Program-made: the position numbers and the translations under genes
The notes under the pieces: model-generated
Database searches by the model: none
What the model saw: the letters and a program-made list of their open reading frames with translations, nothing else
What the model was told of the DNA's origin: nothing
DNA from: Hygrophila difformis
Lineage: Eukaryota > Streptophyta > Magnoliopsida > Lamiales > Acanthaceae
Length of the DNA stretch: 64,000 nt
Reading direction: 5' to 3'
Assembly (NCBI GenBank): GCA_030278955.1
Contig: JAOANR010000004.1
Span: 15,674,428-15,738,427, forward strand
In this document: piece by piece, positions 46,116-57,602 of the stretch
How positions within the stretch are numbered: the stretch's first letter is position 1
Layout of the letters: each line of letters begins with the position of its first letter

Positions 46116-46215
46116 TTTTGATGTTCTTTTCATCTTCGAGCTGTTTAAACACATCATAGGTTTGAGATTTTGATGTTCTTTTCATCTTCGATGCATTTAA
46201 ATGCATCCTAAGGTT
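45736..46215 (+). repeat. Cluster of short tandem repeats and (GA)n
   Basis: Four adjacent repeat types. At 45748-45830 there are ggaagctc/ggaagttt-type 16-18-base units. At 45940-46030 there are gagatacga(a/c)tcacat-type units of about 20 bases. At 46062-46112 there is an (AG)n microsatellite of about 25 units. At 46112-46215 there are two copies of a 52-bp unit with attttgatgttcttttcatc. No coding. Confidence 0.7.
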
Positions 46216-47663
46216 GTTAATCTAGTTTTTGGCACCTTCGCCTATATATATGGTCTCCCACATCATTGTAAGATATCTTTTATTGAATGTTATTGACATT
46301 TGCATCCAAAAGATCACTTGTGTGTTTTTGAAACACTCACACACATTGCTCCTCTTGGGCAACCTTTACAACTTGGAACCGAAGCTATCCTTGTTTTTTC
46401 AATCATCATCCTGAACTTGTTCTTGATCCTTGCATCCCTATCTTTCATCTTCTTTATCCTTCCACCATTTTTATTTTCTACAAGAATGTATCATTCAAGA
46501 TCCATAGCATATAACCTTTAAAATTGGTGTAAATAAATTGACTTTTATTTTTGTATAGAATCTAAAGCTACAAAAATCTCTTAAAAACTCTCAGAAACTG
46601 CGTGTAAAACACACCAATAGAGGATAAAAAGGAAGAGTGGAGCAGCCGCATGGGGGGAGGGCAAAGTTCTGCCCCTCTTCCCTTCATGGAGATAAAAATT
46701 AGAGAGACGACAAGGAGTTCTTTAGAGGGATATTATTGGTTACGTTAAGAATGTATTAAAATTGTAATTAGTAGGTTGGTAATTACTAGCTCTTTTAATT
46801 ACTATAATATTTTCAAAATGAGAAAAAAATGGGAGTGGATAGCATGCAGTCACCTGCACCTGGAGGCATCTTGCTAAAGGTATTTTTTGTGATCTCAAGT
46901 TATTATGTGATGTTTGCGATATGTTATGTGATGTCTTGACTATTATCAACCATAATTTTATATGATGTTTGAGTGGATATTTGTGATGTCCTGGTACATA
47001 TATAAATGATGTGTGCAACAATTTACGTGATGTAATCAATGTAATAAAATTTTAATCATAAAATGACTCGTTATTGGTTTGTTGTCCATTTAATAATAAT
47101 ATTTAGTGTGCGAACCATGAAATTGCGACTTCACTTGATTAAAAATATTTAGTATTTAGTGGGAGAAAAAAAAATAATGGGATTATCATCATGTTTGTTG
47201 AGTGTTGGGAAAAATGAACTTTATGTGATGTTTGGGTGGATTTATGTGATGCTTACGTTTTTAACACGCTACCCACACCACAACCATTATCAACTCATCA
47301 CATAATTTGGATCTCACACCAAGGCTGCAGGTGCAGACCTTGTGTTAGTCTGCACACTATCTTGATTGGAAAAAATTGTCATGATTATTACAAATAAGAA
47401 GTATGACAATTACTATTGTTTTTGAAATTTTTTAACATCAAGCATAAAATATTGGTGTTCGAAATTATGATGGCAAGAGCATATGTCCATTGTCCAATAA
47501 TAGGTTTGGGCCGATGGGCTTGACGCCCGACAAGGATCCGAAATCGGCTCATGGACTCAACATTTTTCACTGATCTTGACTTTGATCCGGATGTCACCCG
47601 ACACAAGGTTATACTCCTATACTCCCCCATTCCTATTTCAAGTCCTATTTTGACTTTCCATAT
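46216..47663. other. Intergenic; TGATGTTTG-rich stretch
   Basis: No gene recognised. Between 46860 and 47340, tatgtgatgtttg-like motifs recur and gcaggtgcaga/tgcagtcacctgcacc motifs sit near both ends in inverted form, which may be a decayed MITE. Confidence 0.35.
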
Positions 47664-47917
47664 TACTTTCTCCGTTTTTTAATAACTTATCAATTTCTGC
47701 ATTGCACGCAATCCAATACACATTTTCAATAATCAATATCTCATACTATATATATAAGTAGAAATTATAAAAATGTGATATTCTAAAACTACGCGATTAG
47801 ACGAATCCAACAACATCTCACTTGACTATGTTTCATCTTATATAATTATGATAAAAAGTTAAATCAAAGTTACTTAATACTATTCAATGGGAGAACATAA
47901 AAAAAAAGGAGGGAGTA
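47664..47917. mobile_element. Stowaway-like MITE
   Basis: TACTTTCTCCGTTTTTTA at the left and AAAAAGGAGGGAGTA at the right are inverted ends, with TA at both borders. Non-coding, about 250 bp. Confidence 0.7.
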
Positions 47918-48018
47918 TTTATTAATTAATTTTAATTTAATATTATTGTAATTATATAAGAAAAATATAGGTGAGTTGGTCTTGTTAAATGTATATAATC
48001 GTGTATAGGTTTAAAATA

Positions 48019-48280
48019 TACTTCTTCCGCTCTCATTTAAGTGAGACACTTGCACAGTAGTAACTAGTCATTTAGTAACTTTGATCAATTTTTTTTTAAC
48101 ATAGTTATATAAGAAAAAATATAGTCAAGTGAGATCTTGTAAGTTCCGTCTAATCACATAGTTGTAGAATATCAAATTTTTATAATTTTTACTTATATAC
48201 AATATGAGTTATTAATATTTAAAAATGTGTCTTAGACTGCGTAAAACGCAGAAGTAAGGCATTTAAAAGAGAACAGATAA
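48019..48280. mobile_element. Second Stowaway-like MITE, decayed right end
   Basis: The left end TACTTCTTCCGCTCTCATTT has a weak inverted partner CATTTAAAAGAGAACAGATA. The interior (catagttgtagaatatcaaattttta) resembles the MITE at 47.7 kb in reverse orientation. Confidence 0.5.
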
Positions 48281-49577
48281 AGCATATTTTATATAATTTT
48301 TACTTATGTATAAGTTAAAATATTAACCCAATCTAAGACCCGAAAAGTTGGACCCTAGCGAGAGAAATAGGTTGAGTCCGGATTGGGTCTCGGGTACTTG
48401 GCCTGCATGCATGCATTATATTATTATACCTACCCCTTTTAAATAACTCGCGTTTCAATCTCAACAAAGAAATTCAACCATGAAAGACTGATCCTCGATC
48501 TCTCTTAAAGAAATGGTGGTATATTAATTAAATTCTAATTAATTATCCATCTCTTCTCACACTTCTCTCTCTATCTTTAAAAAGGTTTCCTTGGGTCGTC
48601 CTTTCCCGGGTTAATTAGATTAGGGGAAGCGCCGAACAAGCCTTCGCGGATCGAAACGCGCTCACAATAAGAATAACCATTTAGCTAAGCCCATATTTTA
48701 TTTGGTCAACAATACAAAGGAGTGGTTTATTAATCTCTCAACTGAATAGTTAAGAGGTTGGTTCAGAGACAAATAGCATCTGAACCATGCATTTAGTTAA
48801 AAGGGAAACAAACAACCCCAAAGTCTTTTAAAATGGATATAGTGTCCGGCTCTTTGAGCCAACTAATTTGGCCCGATGTCAGTGTCCGGCTAATTGAACC
48901 AACTAGTTTTGTAATCAAAGTGGTATCATCCTCTCCCAATTCTCAGCGTCAATCACCAAAAGACCAACCAAAAATTTGTTCCAATAAAGAATTATATTAG
49001 GAATGATGAAACTAAATTCCTCTGCGAACTTCTCGAGTTCTTTTTAGGGAAATAAAGTAAAGGCAAAAAAGAAAATGTGTTTTTGAATTTTTTTTTTTAG
49101 GAAGGGAAATAAAAAATGTGTGCTCAATTTTTTTTTAGAAACAATATTTTTGCTCTTCTACTAATTTCTGAACAAATCAGAAAAATCCAAACCAAATTTC
49201 AAATTTTGGTTTGAATCCAATTTACGATTTTTTTTTTTATTTTTTATTTTTACTCACTCCTAAAGAGTTATTGGCCCTAAGTCACAGTTGGCCGTGTTTC
49301 TATAAGGAAAATTTTTGGCTCCAGCAAAACAAAAAAGTACAACAAGTGTTGGATGTTATTGTCTTAATGTTAGAAATTGTGTGTGTAATTCAATTGGAAG
49401 AAATAATTTGTGGAATATCGGGTGAAAAGCATAAATTTAGGAATTCAGACCCACCAAGTGTTGGGCACAGAAAACCAACATCCTCCACCACCATTCATGT
49501 GTCTGTGAATTGTGATGTCTATTTCAAACACAATTCACATATTTCATTTTCTCAATCATCTAAAAGTATAATCTAAA
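48281..49577. other. Intergenic and promoter region of the SMP gene
   Basis: AT-rich sequence with no repeat boundary. The 121-codon frame at 49211 has no domain and overlaps the gene's expected upstream region. The last few hundred bases should hold the SMP gene promoter; I see no decisive motif. Confidence 0.4.
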
Positions 49578-50501
49578 ATGAGCCAAGAACAGCCAAGTAG
49601 ATCATCCATTCAAGGTGGTGATCATCATACATCAATCATCAAAATCTCACTCACTCCTAATGTAAGTTCACAAATTCCCTTATCCCAATATTGTTATTAC
49701 TACTCCGTTTTCATAAAGCGAAAACTTAACATTTCGGTATTTTTATGAGCCTCATAAAATAATGAAATGTCAAGCTTTTATGAAAACGGAGATAGTATTA
49801 TAATAGGCAAAAATAGCTGACAAATTAAGCATCCCCGGATGGGCATTATCAATATAAAGGCACAATTTCAACAACGCGAATCCAGTGAGATCACAATAGG
49901 CGAAGCGCTTGAGGCAACGTTATTGACAGCAGGGCACGTACCGGTGGACTTCAGCGATGCTGCTGCAATACAGGCTGCTGAGGTGAGGGCTACCGGACGC
50001 ACCAACATTGTGCCGGGCGGCGTTGCTGCTGCAGCTCAATCAGCAGCTACGCGTAATGCTAGAATCACCCGGGACGAGGACAAGACCAAACTCAGAGAAA
50101 TTCTTTTGGTCAGAATCATCGAGACCTATACTTTTACATCCATCAACTAATTAATAATCTTCCCCTGTTTCTCACGACGACAACTTTGTTAGAGTTTATC
50201 GGTCTTTTCATTCATCATCAAGAGATGATAATATTTTTCAGTGCATTTTCTTTAATTTATTGGAAATAAATGGAATAAAGGCATCAATGTGCAGAATGTG
50301 AGGACAAAGTTACCAACAGACAAACCGGTGACACGTCGGGATGCTGAAGGAGTCATAAGTGCCGAGATAAGGAACGACCCCAACTTGTGCACTCGGCCGG
50401 GAGGCGTAGCAGCCTCTGTTGCTGCAGCTGCAAGGCTCAACCAAAGTAGTAGTAATACTCAACCCGATTCCATTACAGGGACCAATAATGATAGCAAATA
50501 A
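49578..50501 (+). CDS. Seed maturation protein (SMP-domain LEA), possibly truncated
   Basis: Exon 1 (49578-49661) encodes MSQEQPSR..., the family's usual start, and ends at GTAAGT. Exon 2 (probably 49830-50110) encodes ITIGEALEAT...TAGHVPVDFSDAAAIQAAEV and PGGVAAAAQSAATRNARIT. Exon 3 (50295-50501) encodes KLPTDKPVTRRDAEGVISAE, RNDPNLCTRPGGVAASVAAA and the end. These are the second and third SMP domains (PF04927) of group V LEA proteins, hydrophilic desiccation protectants of seeds. The first SMP domain (KYGDVF...MMQSAE) is absent: about 190 residues against the usual 250-280. The exon 2 acceptor is weak. A MITE lies in intron 1. It is either a shortened gene or a recent pseudogene. Confidence 0.78.
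49698..49797. mobile_element. Short hairpin MITE in intron 1 of the SMP gene
   Basis: About 100 bp that is almost entirely two inverted arms: TACTACTCCGTTTTCATAAA at the left, with its complement TTTATGAAAACGGAG...AGTA at the right. The ends are Stowaway-like. Confidence 0.78.
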
Positions 50502-51909
50502 GGTTGTTTTGTTAGTGTTGACCGGATTGTAAGAAAGAGATCTGACCTTAAAAGGATCTTCAACACCACTTCAATTAACATCTCGTTGCTAGCTAGTGGT
50601 GCCAAATATGTTGAAGAAAAGAAAGAAATGAAAAGAGTTAAAAGGATATAATTGCTTTTTTTTTTTGGTATGTGTTTTCAGTAGTTCACCATTGCATGTG
50701 TGGAGATGATATTGGTACATGAATTATTATTTATCGTGTGAACAGAAGGTATTAAGTTTTTCTACCCAAGAGTAGTTTGGAAGTGCAGTAGGATTAAACA
50801 GGTAAACATCTCTCAAATTAATTATTTATTACTCAGGAGCAATTCCGGGATCTTAAATTAGGGTGTGCGAATTGGAAAAAAAAAACAAATAAATTACAGA
50901 ATCATAATAATGTTAACAGTGGCGGATCCAGAATTTTTTTTAAATGGTGTCCCAAAATAGTGTAAGCTATATTGAAATTAGGGTAGTAGTTACAACACAA
51001 AAAATATTGAGGAAAACTTGGTTGAAATGAATAATTGTGATGTCACCATAAAAATTAAGTGATGGCACTAAACCTAATCTAGTTAAATTTATATTTAAAA
51101 TAAAAAAGAATTTATACCTTAAAATAGCAGTTTCATCAATTTAAGTGGTGTCATGTGTCACCCCTATGTACTACATAGATCCGCCCATGCATGAATGTCA
51201 ATTACGGTACTCTTCGAGGCACTAATATTTTTTGAAAAAAATTCAATACTTGATCTATGTCTACTTCATCTAGTCATCATTTCAAGAAGTTCTTGTTAGA
51301 ACCCAAAAAATCCTAAAAACACACAAGATCCCCAAGAAAATAAAGAGCCATCCCATCAGTTTTCCCTCATTTTTAAAACCCTAAATTTAGGATTCCAAAA
51401 TAACAAATTTAGAATCCTAAATCCACCTCTGACATTTCCAGATGCACTATTCAACTTGTTTTTTTTGGGTAAACTACACTATATAACTCATGTCTTCCCT
51501 ATTCGACTCTCTCTTCACTAAAGTTGTAAATTATTTGGTCAACCACATATTATCATTTTATCACTATTCTTTGTTTGCCAATCAAAAATTCCAACACAGG
51601 ACACATAAATTACAAAGTAGAAGTGGATTGAAAAGTATAAAAACTATTTTTTTAAGGTAAAATAAACAAATATTTTTTAAAAAAATTTGAGTGTGTCAAC
51701 TGACCTCCCTTACCCTCTTGGAATCGCCACAGCTGTCATTCACCAAAGTTCGAATTTGAGACATTAGTTTAAACAATTAAAGTGCATAAGCATTCAATAC
51801 TAATGATAAAGCATACAGTAAAATAAACTTTTAGTGCGCTTTTACATTTATTCAATTTGTATATTAATTGAAATAATGATTATTTACATTGTTGCTATTG
51901 TATGAATAC
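50502..51909. other. Intergenic, nothing firm
   Basis: AT-rich sequence with T-rich and A-rich runs. The stretch around 50920-51190 (ggcggatccagaatttttt...ggtgtca.gtgtcaccc) resembles a dispersed plant repeat, but I could not define its ends. Confidence 0.4.
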
Positions 51910-52135
51910 ATCACTACAAGAAAAATCAGCTATAGCGACCGCAGACAGCGACCATCAGGAAACGGTCGTAAACAACGACCGCCAGGAGGCTGTCGCGTAC
52001 ATAACGACCGTCTTCACGACCGTCATTCAACTGGGTTGGTGGGGAGTGAGTTAATGACCACATTACAGACCGTTTATTTGGCGGTCGTAGTTACCGACCG
52101 TCATAGCGACCGTTTAAGACGATCGTTAACCTAGG
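51910..52135 (+). repeat. CACTA terminus and subterminal repeats
   Basis: After the terminal CACTACAAGAAAAA, a core of gcgaccg/acgaccgtc occurs about eleven times in both orientations within roughly 180 bases. Dense subterminal repeats of this kind bind the element's own protein in En/Spm. Confidence 0.88.
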
Positions 52136-52388
52136 TTTTAACACCAGCCCCAAATCAGTGTAATTCACGATTACCTCCGCCATTTCCCCTCGACAGCATA
52201 CCCTTTCATTCACCATTTACCGCCTCATCCATCTCCGACCGCCTCTTTGCGACGAACGTCGGTCACGACCAACTCCGAGCCACCCCCTTCGTCCGGTTCC
52301 CGTGAGCCCGCGTGTGTGAAACCGCCGTTCAAATATCCACCGTCCCGCCGCCCCATTTCAGAATCTACGGAGCTTCAGTCGGCTCCGG
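52136..52388 (+). other. CACTA leader, left part
   Basis: GC-rich with Pro- and Ser-like codons in the plus frames. I see no convincing protein. It continues after the solo LTR at 54324 as GC-rich sequence and then AT-rich leader. Confidence 0.5.
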
Positions 52389-54073
52389 CCTTGTGTAACA
52401 CCCCCGTTTCCATGCCCAACTTTGCAGCGGAAGTTACCAACGGGAACCGGGGGTTGTTACCGCCACGCCTCCCGATTAAGCTCGCATTTGCCTTGCATTT
52501 GCTAACTTAATCGAAAAGCGCTAAGGCTATTTTTAAATTTAATTATAATCATACCTTAAACTGATTTATTATTTATAAAAAATATATCTTTGGAATAATA
52601 TAATACAATTTATAAAATATGACGACTATAATTTACCGCTGCGAAAATAATTTTTTCATATTAACTAAAGTTTAAAAATAAAACTTTACTGGCTAATTTG
52701 CGAAAGCACGGTTAAATAAATTTAAAGGAATATATTTCATTCGGGTTAAATATCAGAGTTTACAAAATATGATAACTACGATTTTCTGTTGAAAAGACAA
52801 GTTTATGGCTAATAAAACATCATATAAAATAACCGGTATAAAAATGATACTGACACCCATGCCCGTGCCCATGCCTCTTAGTAGGGTCCACATATATCAA
52901 ATCCTGTAAAAAGAAGTAAGTAAAGTTTATCAGCCCACTGGCTGAGCAAGTAAATTATTGTCCCTTGGACAAAAATAATTTAATATTACTCAACAGTAAA
53001 TGGCATGTCAAATCAGTTGCAATAATTCAATTCACATGTAGCTCGACTATGATGCCTACACCCGGGGTATCTCATAGGACCTAGCATGCCCTCATAATGA
53101 CCGAAGTCAAAATATGAGTACACAAGGATGACCCTACCTTGCGATCTAGAAAACGACTGTGAGACCCTTGGTCAAACACAATCCTGTTCATGGGGATCCC
53201 TTGGATAACCCACGAAATGTCTCACCAAGATATCCACCTCTGGGGTATATCTCGCATAATAATAATTCAATAATTCACATGCCATACACTGAAATTTAGT
53301 TTTTCACATGCATGGCCTAGCCCAAAATATTTAAACACATAATGGGACATAACCTCTGCATAAATCACTTGCATGAATAAATCCTAGAATTATTAAAACA
53401 CAAAGGAATTTAGACATGCAAAAATACTCTTGGGACAAAGCCCGCAGAACAAAAATTTACTTACATTTTAATCCGACGATAGCTTACTAAACTCTTAGAA
53501 ATTTGAACATGATTGCTAGTCGATCAGAACACATTGCGTGCTTGCACTCTCACTTAGATTTCTACTCTTGTTGTGTATTCTTCCGTAGGGAACAAGGGTA
53601 TTTATAGGAAAACAGAAGCAAGCAAGTGAATGATTATTCATATATTATTTTTCATCAATGGTCACAACTCTTACCTTGCATGCATCACACGTCCAAAGGT
53701 AGCTTCTAACTCATCAAACCTACCAATTACTCATCAAGGCTACACAAGTCTACATGTCTCTCATCTCTTTCGTCATACAGATATGGTTTGCCAATATGTA
53801 TCAAATGTCCAAGTAGTACTATAGTTTAGAATTTATAATAAATTGTCAATTTGATTACAAATCCTAATTGCAACCAATCAATGTGGTATAAATTAGTAGC
53901 TAGCTAGACTAAAAATCGTTTTTATATGTAGTATTAGTTAAATTTTATTATTATTATTATTATTACTATTATTATTATTTTAACAAGATGATACATCTTA
54001 TATAGTATACGTATGGGTATATATATTTACTATTACTATACATATTATCATTGTTAAATTAAAATCCTTGCAT

Positions 54074-54105
<32 letters not shown>

Positions 54106-54323
54106 ATTATTTCTCTTTGAAAATAATTCTCTTGATATTTCCTTCGGAACCACGCATCTCTTATTATTATCCCTTGGAAAATAATTTATTTTCTTTCAAA
54201 TAGTCTCTATATTGGAAATTATTAATTATTTCCCAAGCTCAATTTAACTTCTTAAGAAATAATACCAAATTATTTCTTTAGAAAAATATCATCATCATAG
54301 CTAATTCAGGGTATTACACCTTG
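52389..54323 (-). mobile_element. Solo LTR with perfect 5-bp target duplication
   Basis: A 1925-bp segment (52394-54318) begins TGTAACACCCC and ends GGGTATTACA, the termini of the Ty3/Gypsy LTRs in this window. It is flanked by CCTTG at 52389-52393 and 54319-54323. No internal region is present, so it is the product of LTR-LTR recombination. The terminal orientation indicates the minus strand. Confidence 0.88.
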
Positions 54324-55203
54324 CCTCCTACACATCGCGTCGGAGCCCCGTCAAGATAGCAGCGTCGGGGGGGCTGTGGGTGGGACTCGCCGGAGTTGAT
54401 AGTCCTTGAGCAACGGTAATATTTCTACCGCATTATGTAATCCTCTAAATGTATTGGCATTTTGTTCTTGGTGAATATTATGTGTCTAATTTATGAGCAT
54501 TAGTTCATATCTGTTTTGATTTTTTTCTAAGAGAAATTAGTTCATATCTGTCGAATTTGTGAGCATTGGTAAAGGCTGTTCTTGGATTTTATTTATTTTT
54601 TTGTTATGAACATTTTTTTGCAGAATTGTAGTTGAGATTTGTGTGACTGAATTTTGATTCCTGATTTGTAGTTGAGATTAGGAATAAGGCAGGAAGTTGC
54701 ATGAGGAGATTGTGACATGAATCTGTTGCTAAACTGAAATTAGAACAGTAAGTGCTGAGAATAGGACTGATGTTGTGTTTGGAAGAATGTAGATAGGTCC
54801 TTAATTTGTGATCCCTAATGGATGCGTTAGTAATATGGAAATTGATTGGAAATTGAATGTGGAATTGTGATTTGACTAAACAGGAAATGGAATCATATGG
54901 TGATTTGAGAATAGTAATTAAGAACAAGGTTTTGAATGTAGAGGTAGCTAGCAATCTTCTTATTTTGAAGCCTTTGATGTAGAGCCGAATTATATATGAC
55001 ACAGATTGATTTATGGGAGAAGAAATGACATGAACTTAGTTTTAAAAATAAAATTCAGTTAATGGGATTAAATTCATCTCTCCGTAGAATTAAGATGTTG
55101 TAGCAATCTATTTCTCTAAACGTAGCATTTTACTCCTAACTTAAAATAAAAAACAATGTTTTCGTTTAAGCATTTTACCTTTATCTTAAAATTCAGTTAG
55201 ATA
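54324..55203 (+). other. CACTA leader, right part
   Basis: GC-rich for the first 100 bases, then AT-rich and intron-like up to the transposase ATG. No coding sequence recognised. Confidence 0.5.
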
Positions 55204-56598
55204 ATGGAGCGCACTTGGATGTACCGCCCACGCGGCGGGAGCTAACACCTGAATTCAAGCAAAGCGTGAAATCCTTTCTTCGGGTTTGTCGTGCAAACCC
55301 CGAATGTGATATAGTAGTAGGGATGATACGGTGTCCTTGTGCAAGATGTAAGAATAGATGTTATTTATCAGATAAGGAAATACTAGGACACCTGTACAGG
55401 AAAGGATTTGTAGAAAATTACGAGCGATGGACTTGTCGTGGAGAGCCACACAACTTTCGCCCTCTTTATGATGATGAAGCACCGTCGGGAGGTGCAACAC
55501 ATAATTCAAATGACTACAGGCAGATGGTAATTGATGGAATGGCGTATGGATTTCCCAATGACTTCCCAAATAATGTAGATGATGAGCCTATGCCCCCTGA
55601 GGAACCTAACCCAAAAGAAAAATTGTTCTATGATATGTTAGATGCAGCAAACAAGGATTTATGGTCTGGATGTAAGAAAATGACATTATTGTCAACAGTT
55701 GCAAGGTTGTTAAACATTAAATCGGAGAACGATCTATCTGAAAGATGCTTCGATAGCTTATGTCAGCTCATGATTGATACACTGCCAGAGGAGAACTCAA
55801 TGGTTAAGAGTTTCTACGAGGCAAAGAAACTTCTTGAGGGCCTTGGATTACCCGTTAAGAAAATTGATTGTTGTGATAAAGATTGTATGTTGTATTGGAG
55901 GGACGATGTGGCCTTACAGAACTGTAAGTTTTGCTGTAGGCCGCGATATAAAGTTTCCAGCAATAGATCACAAGTTGCAGTCAGTTATATGTTCTATTTC
56001 CCTTTAAAGAACCGAGTGAAACGTTTGTAGTCATCGGAGGCGACTGCAAAATACATGACATGGCATGTAGGGCATGACCATGGGGGTACTGGTGAGATGT
56101 GCCATCCATGCGACTCCAAAGCATGGAAACACTTTGACACCGTTACTCCAGAATTCGGTTCAGAGGGACGAAATGTGAGGTTAGGGTTGTGCACCGATGG
56201 TTTCCAACCATTCGGTCAATCAGGGGCCCAGTACTCTTGTTGGCCCGTTCTATTGACACCGTACAACCTGCCCCCAGGTATGTGTATGAAGGATGAGTAT
56301 ATGTTCTTGACAGCCATAATACCTAGCAAATCGAGTCCAAAACAAAGGATTAACGTGTACCTACAACCTTTGACTGATGAGCTACTAGAGTTGTGAGACG
56401 TCGGGATCACCATATACGACACATTTAGTAAACAAAACTTTCAGATGAAGGCGGCACTGATGTGGACAATTGGAGATTTTCCAGCGTATGCAATGTTGTC
56501 TGGTTGGAGTATCTACGGGAAAACTGCATGCCCGGTCTGTATGGAAAGAACTGAGTCTATACGACTGAAGGAGGGTAGGAAATCGGAAGTTCATTCCT
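55204..56598 (+). pseudogene. CACTA TNP2-like transposase, N-terminal part (broken)
   Basis: The ATG at 55204 opens MERTWMYRP, the usual TNP2 start, then a one-base phase change near 55230 moves to the frame RRELTPEFKQSVKSFL. The transposase-associated domain follows (IRCPCARCKNRC with its Cys pairs, LYRKGFVENYERW). The Transposase_21 region comes next: DMLDAANKDLWSGCKKMTLL, LPVKKIDCCDKDCMLYW, then after an in-frame TAG (56028-56030) MTWHVGHDHGGTGEMCHPCD, WPVLLTPYNLPPGMCM and WTIGDFPAYAMLSGWSIYG. A TGA at 56394-56396 also interrupts it. Catalytic function is not expected. Confidence 0.88.
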
Positions 56599-57600
56599 AT
56601 AGACCATCCATTTAGATTAGATAAGGCCAGATTTATAAAGGATCGGGTAGAGCAAGGTCTTCCGCCAACCTATAGAAGTGGGGAAGAGGTGTTGGTCGAC
56701 ATAGAAACACATGGTCTTAAGCGTGTCTTTGAAATGGGTAGTGATGAAGCAAACACAAGCATCAGCAAGACTTGTGGTTGGAAAAAGAGGAGTATATTCT
56801 GGGATCTACCGTATTGGAAGACAAATTTGGTTCGTCACAACTTGGATGTCATGCATATCGAGAAAAATGTGTTTGAGAATGTCTTCGACACTGTGATGGA
56901 TGTCCAATGGAAGACAAAGGACAATGCTAAAGCACGTGAGGACATCGTTACTCTGTGTAACAGACCTGAATTATATAGGGATGCCCGTACAGGAAGATAT
57001 CCAAAGGCTGTATACACAATGGACAAGGACAAGAGGGATGTATTTCTGAAGTGGGTGGCAGGCTTGAAGTTTCTAGATGGGTGTGTGTCGAACTTGGGGA
57101 GATGTGTGGACACGAATAAACACAGGATGTTTGGTATGAAGAGCCACGATTGTCATGTATTCTTGCAACGTCTCCTTCCCATCGGATGGAGAGAATTACT
57201 ACTTGTGACCGTGTGGGAGGCAATAACAGAATTGAGTAATGTGTTTCGTGCGTTAACTGCGAAAACCATTAAAGTACATGAAATGGAGAGGTTGAGGTTA
57301 GATATTCCAGTAGTACTTTGTAAACTAGAAACCATATTTCCACCTGCATTCTTCGATTGAATGGAGCATCTTCCTGTCCACCTGCCCTATGAAGCTAGTG
57401 TTGCTGGTCCTGTTTAGTTCAAATGGATGTATCCCTATGAAAGGTACGCATACAAAAAAAAATATAATGTTAAAATGGCATTTTCAATATGACTAAGATA
57501 TTATTTTGTACTGATCATTTATTCAAGGTACCTAAACCGATTGAAGCGTACAGTGCGCAATAAGGCACACGTTGAAGGGTCTATCTGCAATGCTTATCTG
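56599..57600 (+). pseudogene. TNP2-like transposase, C-terminal part with DUF4218 region
   Basis: The frame differs from the preceding part (shift near 56590). It encodes EQGLPPTYRSGEEVLVDIET, FWDLPYWKTNLVRHNLDVMH and IEKNVFENVFDTVMD, which is the end of Transposase_21. The DUF4218 region follows: HDCHVFLQRLLPIGWRELL, IPVVLCKLETIFPPAFFD, a stop, then LPVHLPYEASVAGPV and another stop. A clean intron (57444-57527) separates MYPYER from YLNRLKRTVRNKAHVEGSI. Confidence 0.85.
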
Positions 57601-57602
57601 GT

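Noticed and set aside
55255..55569. Minus-strand frame of 104 codons
   Set aside because: It is a shadow of the CACTA transposase coding strand.
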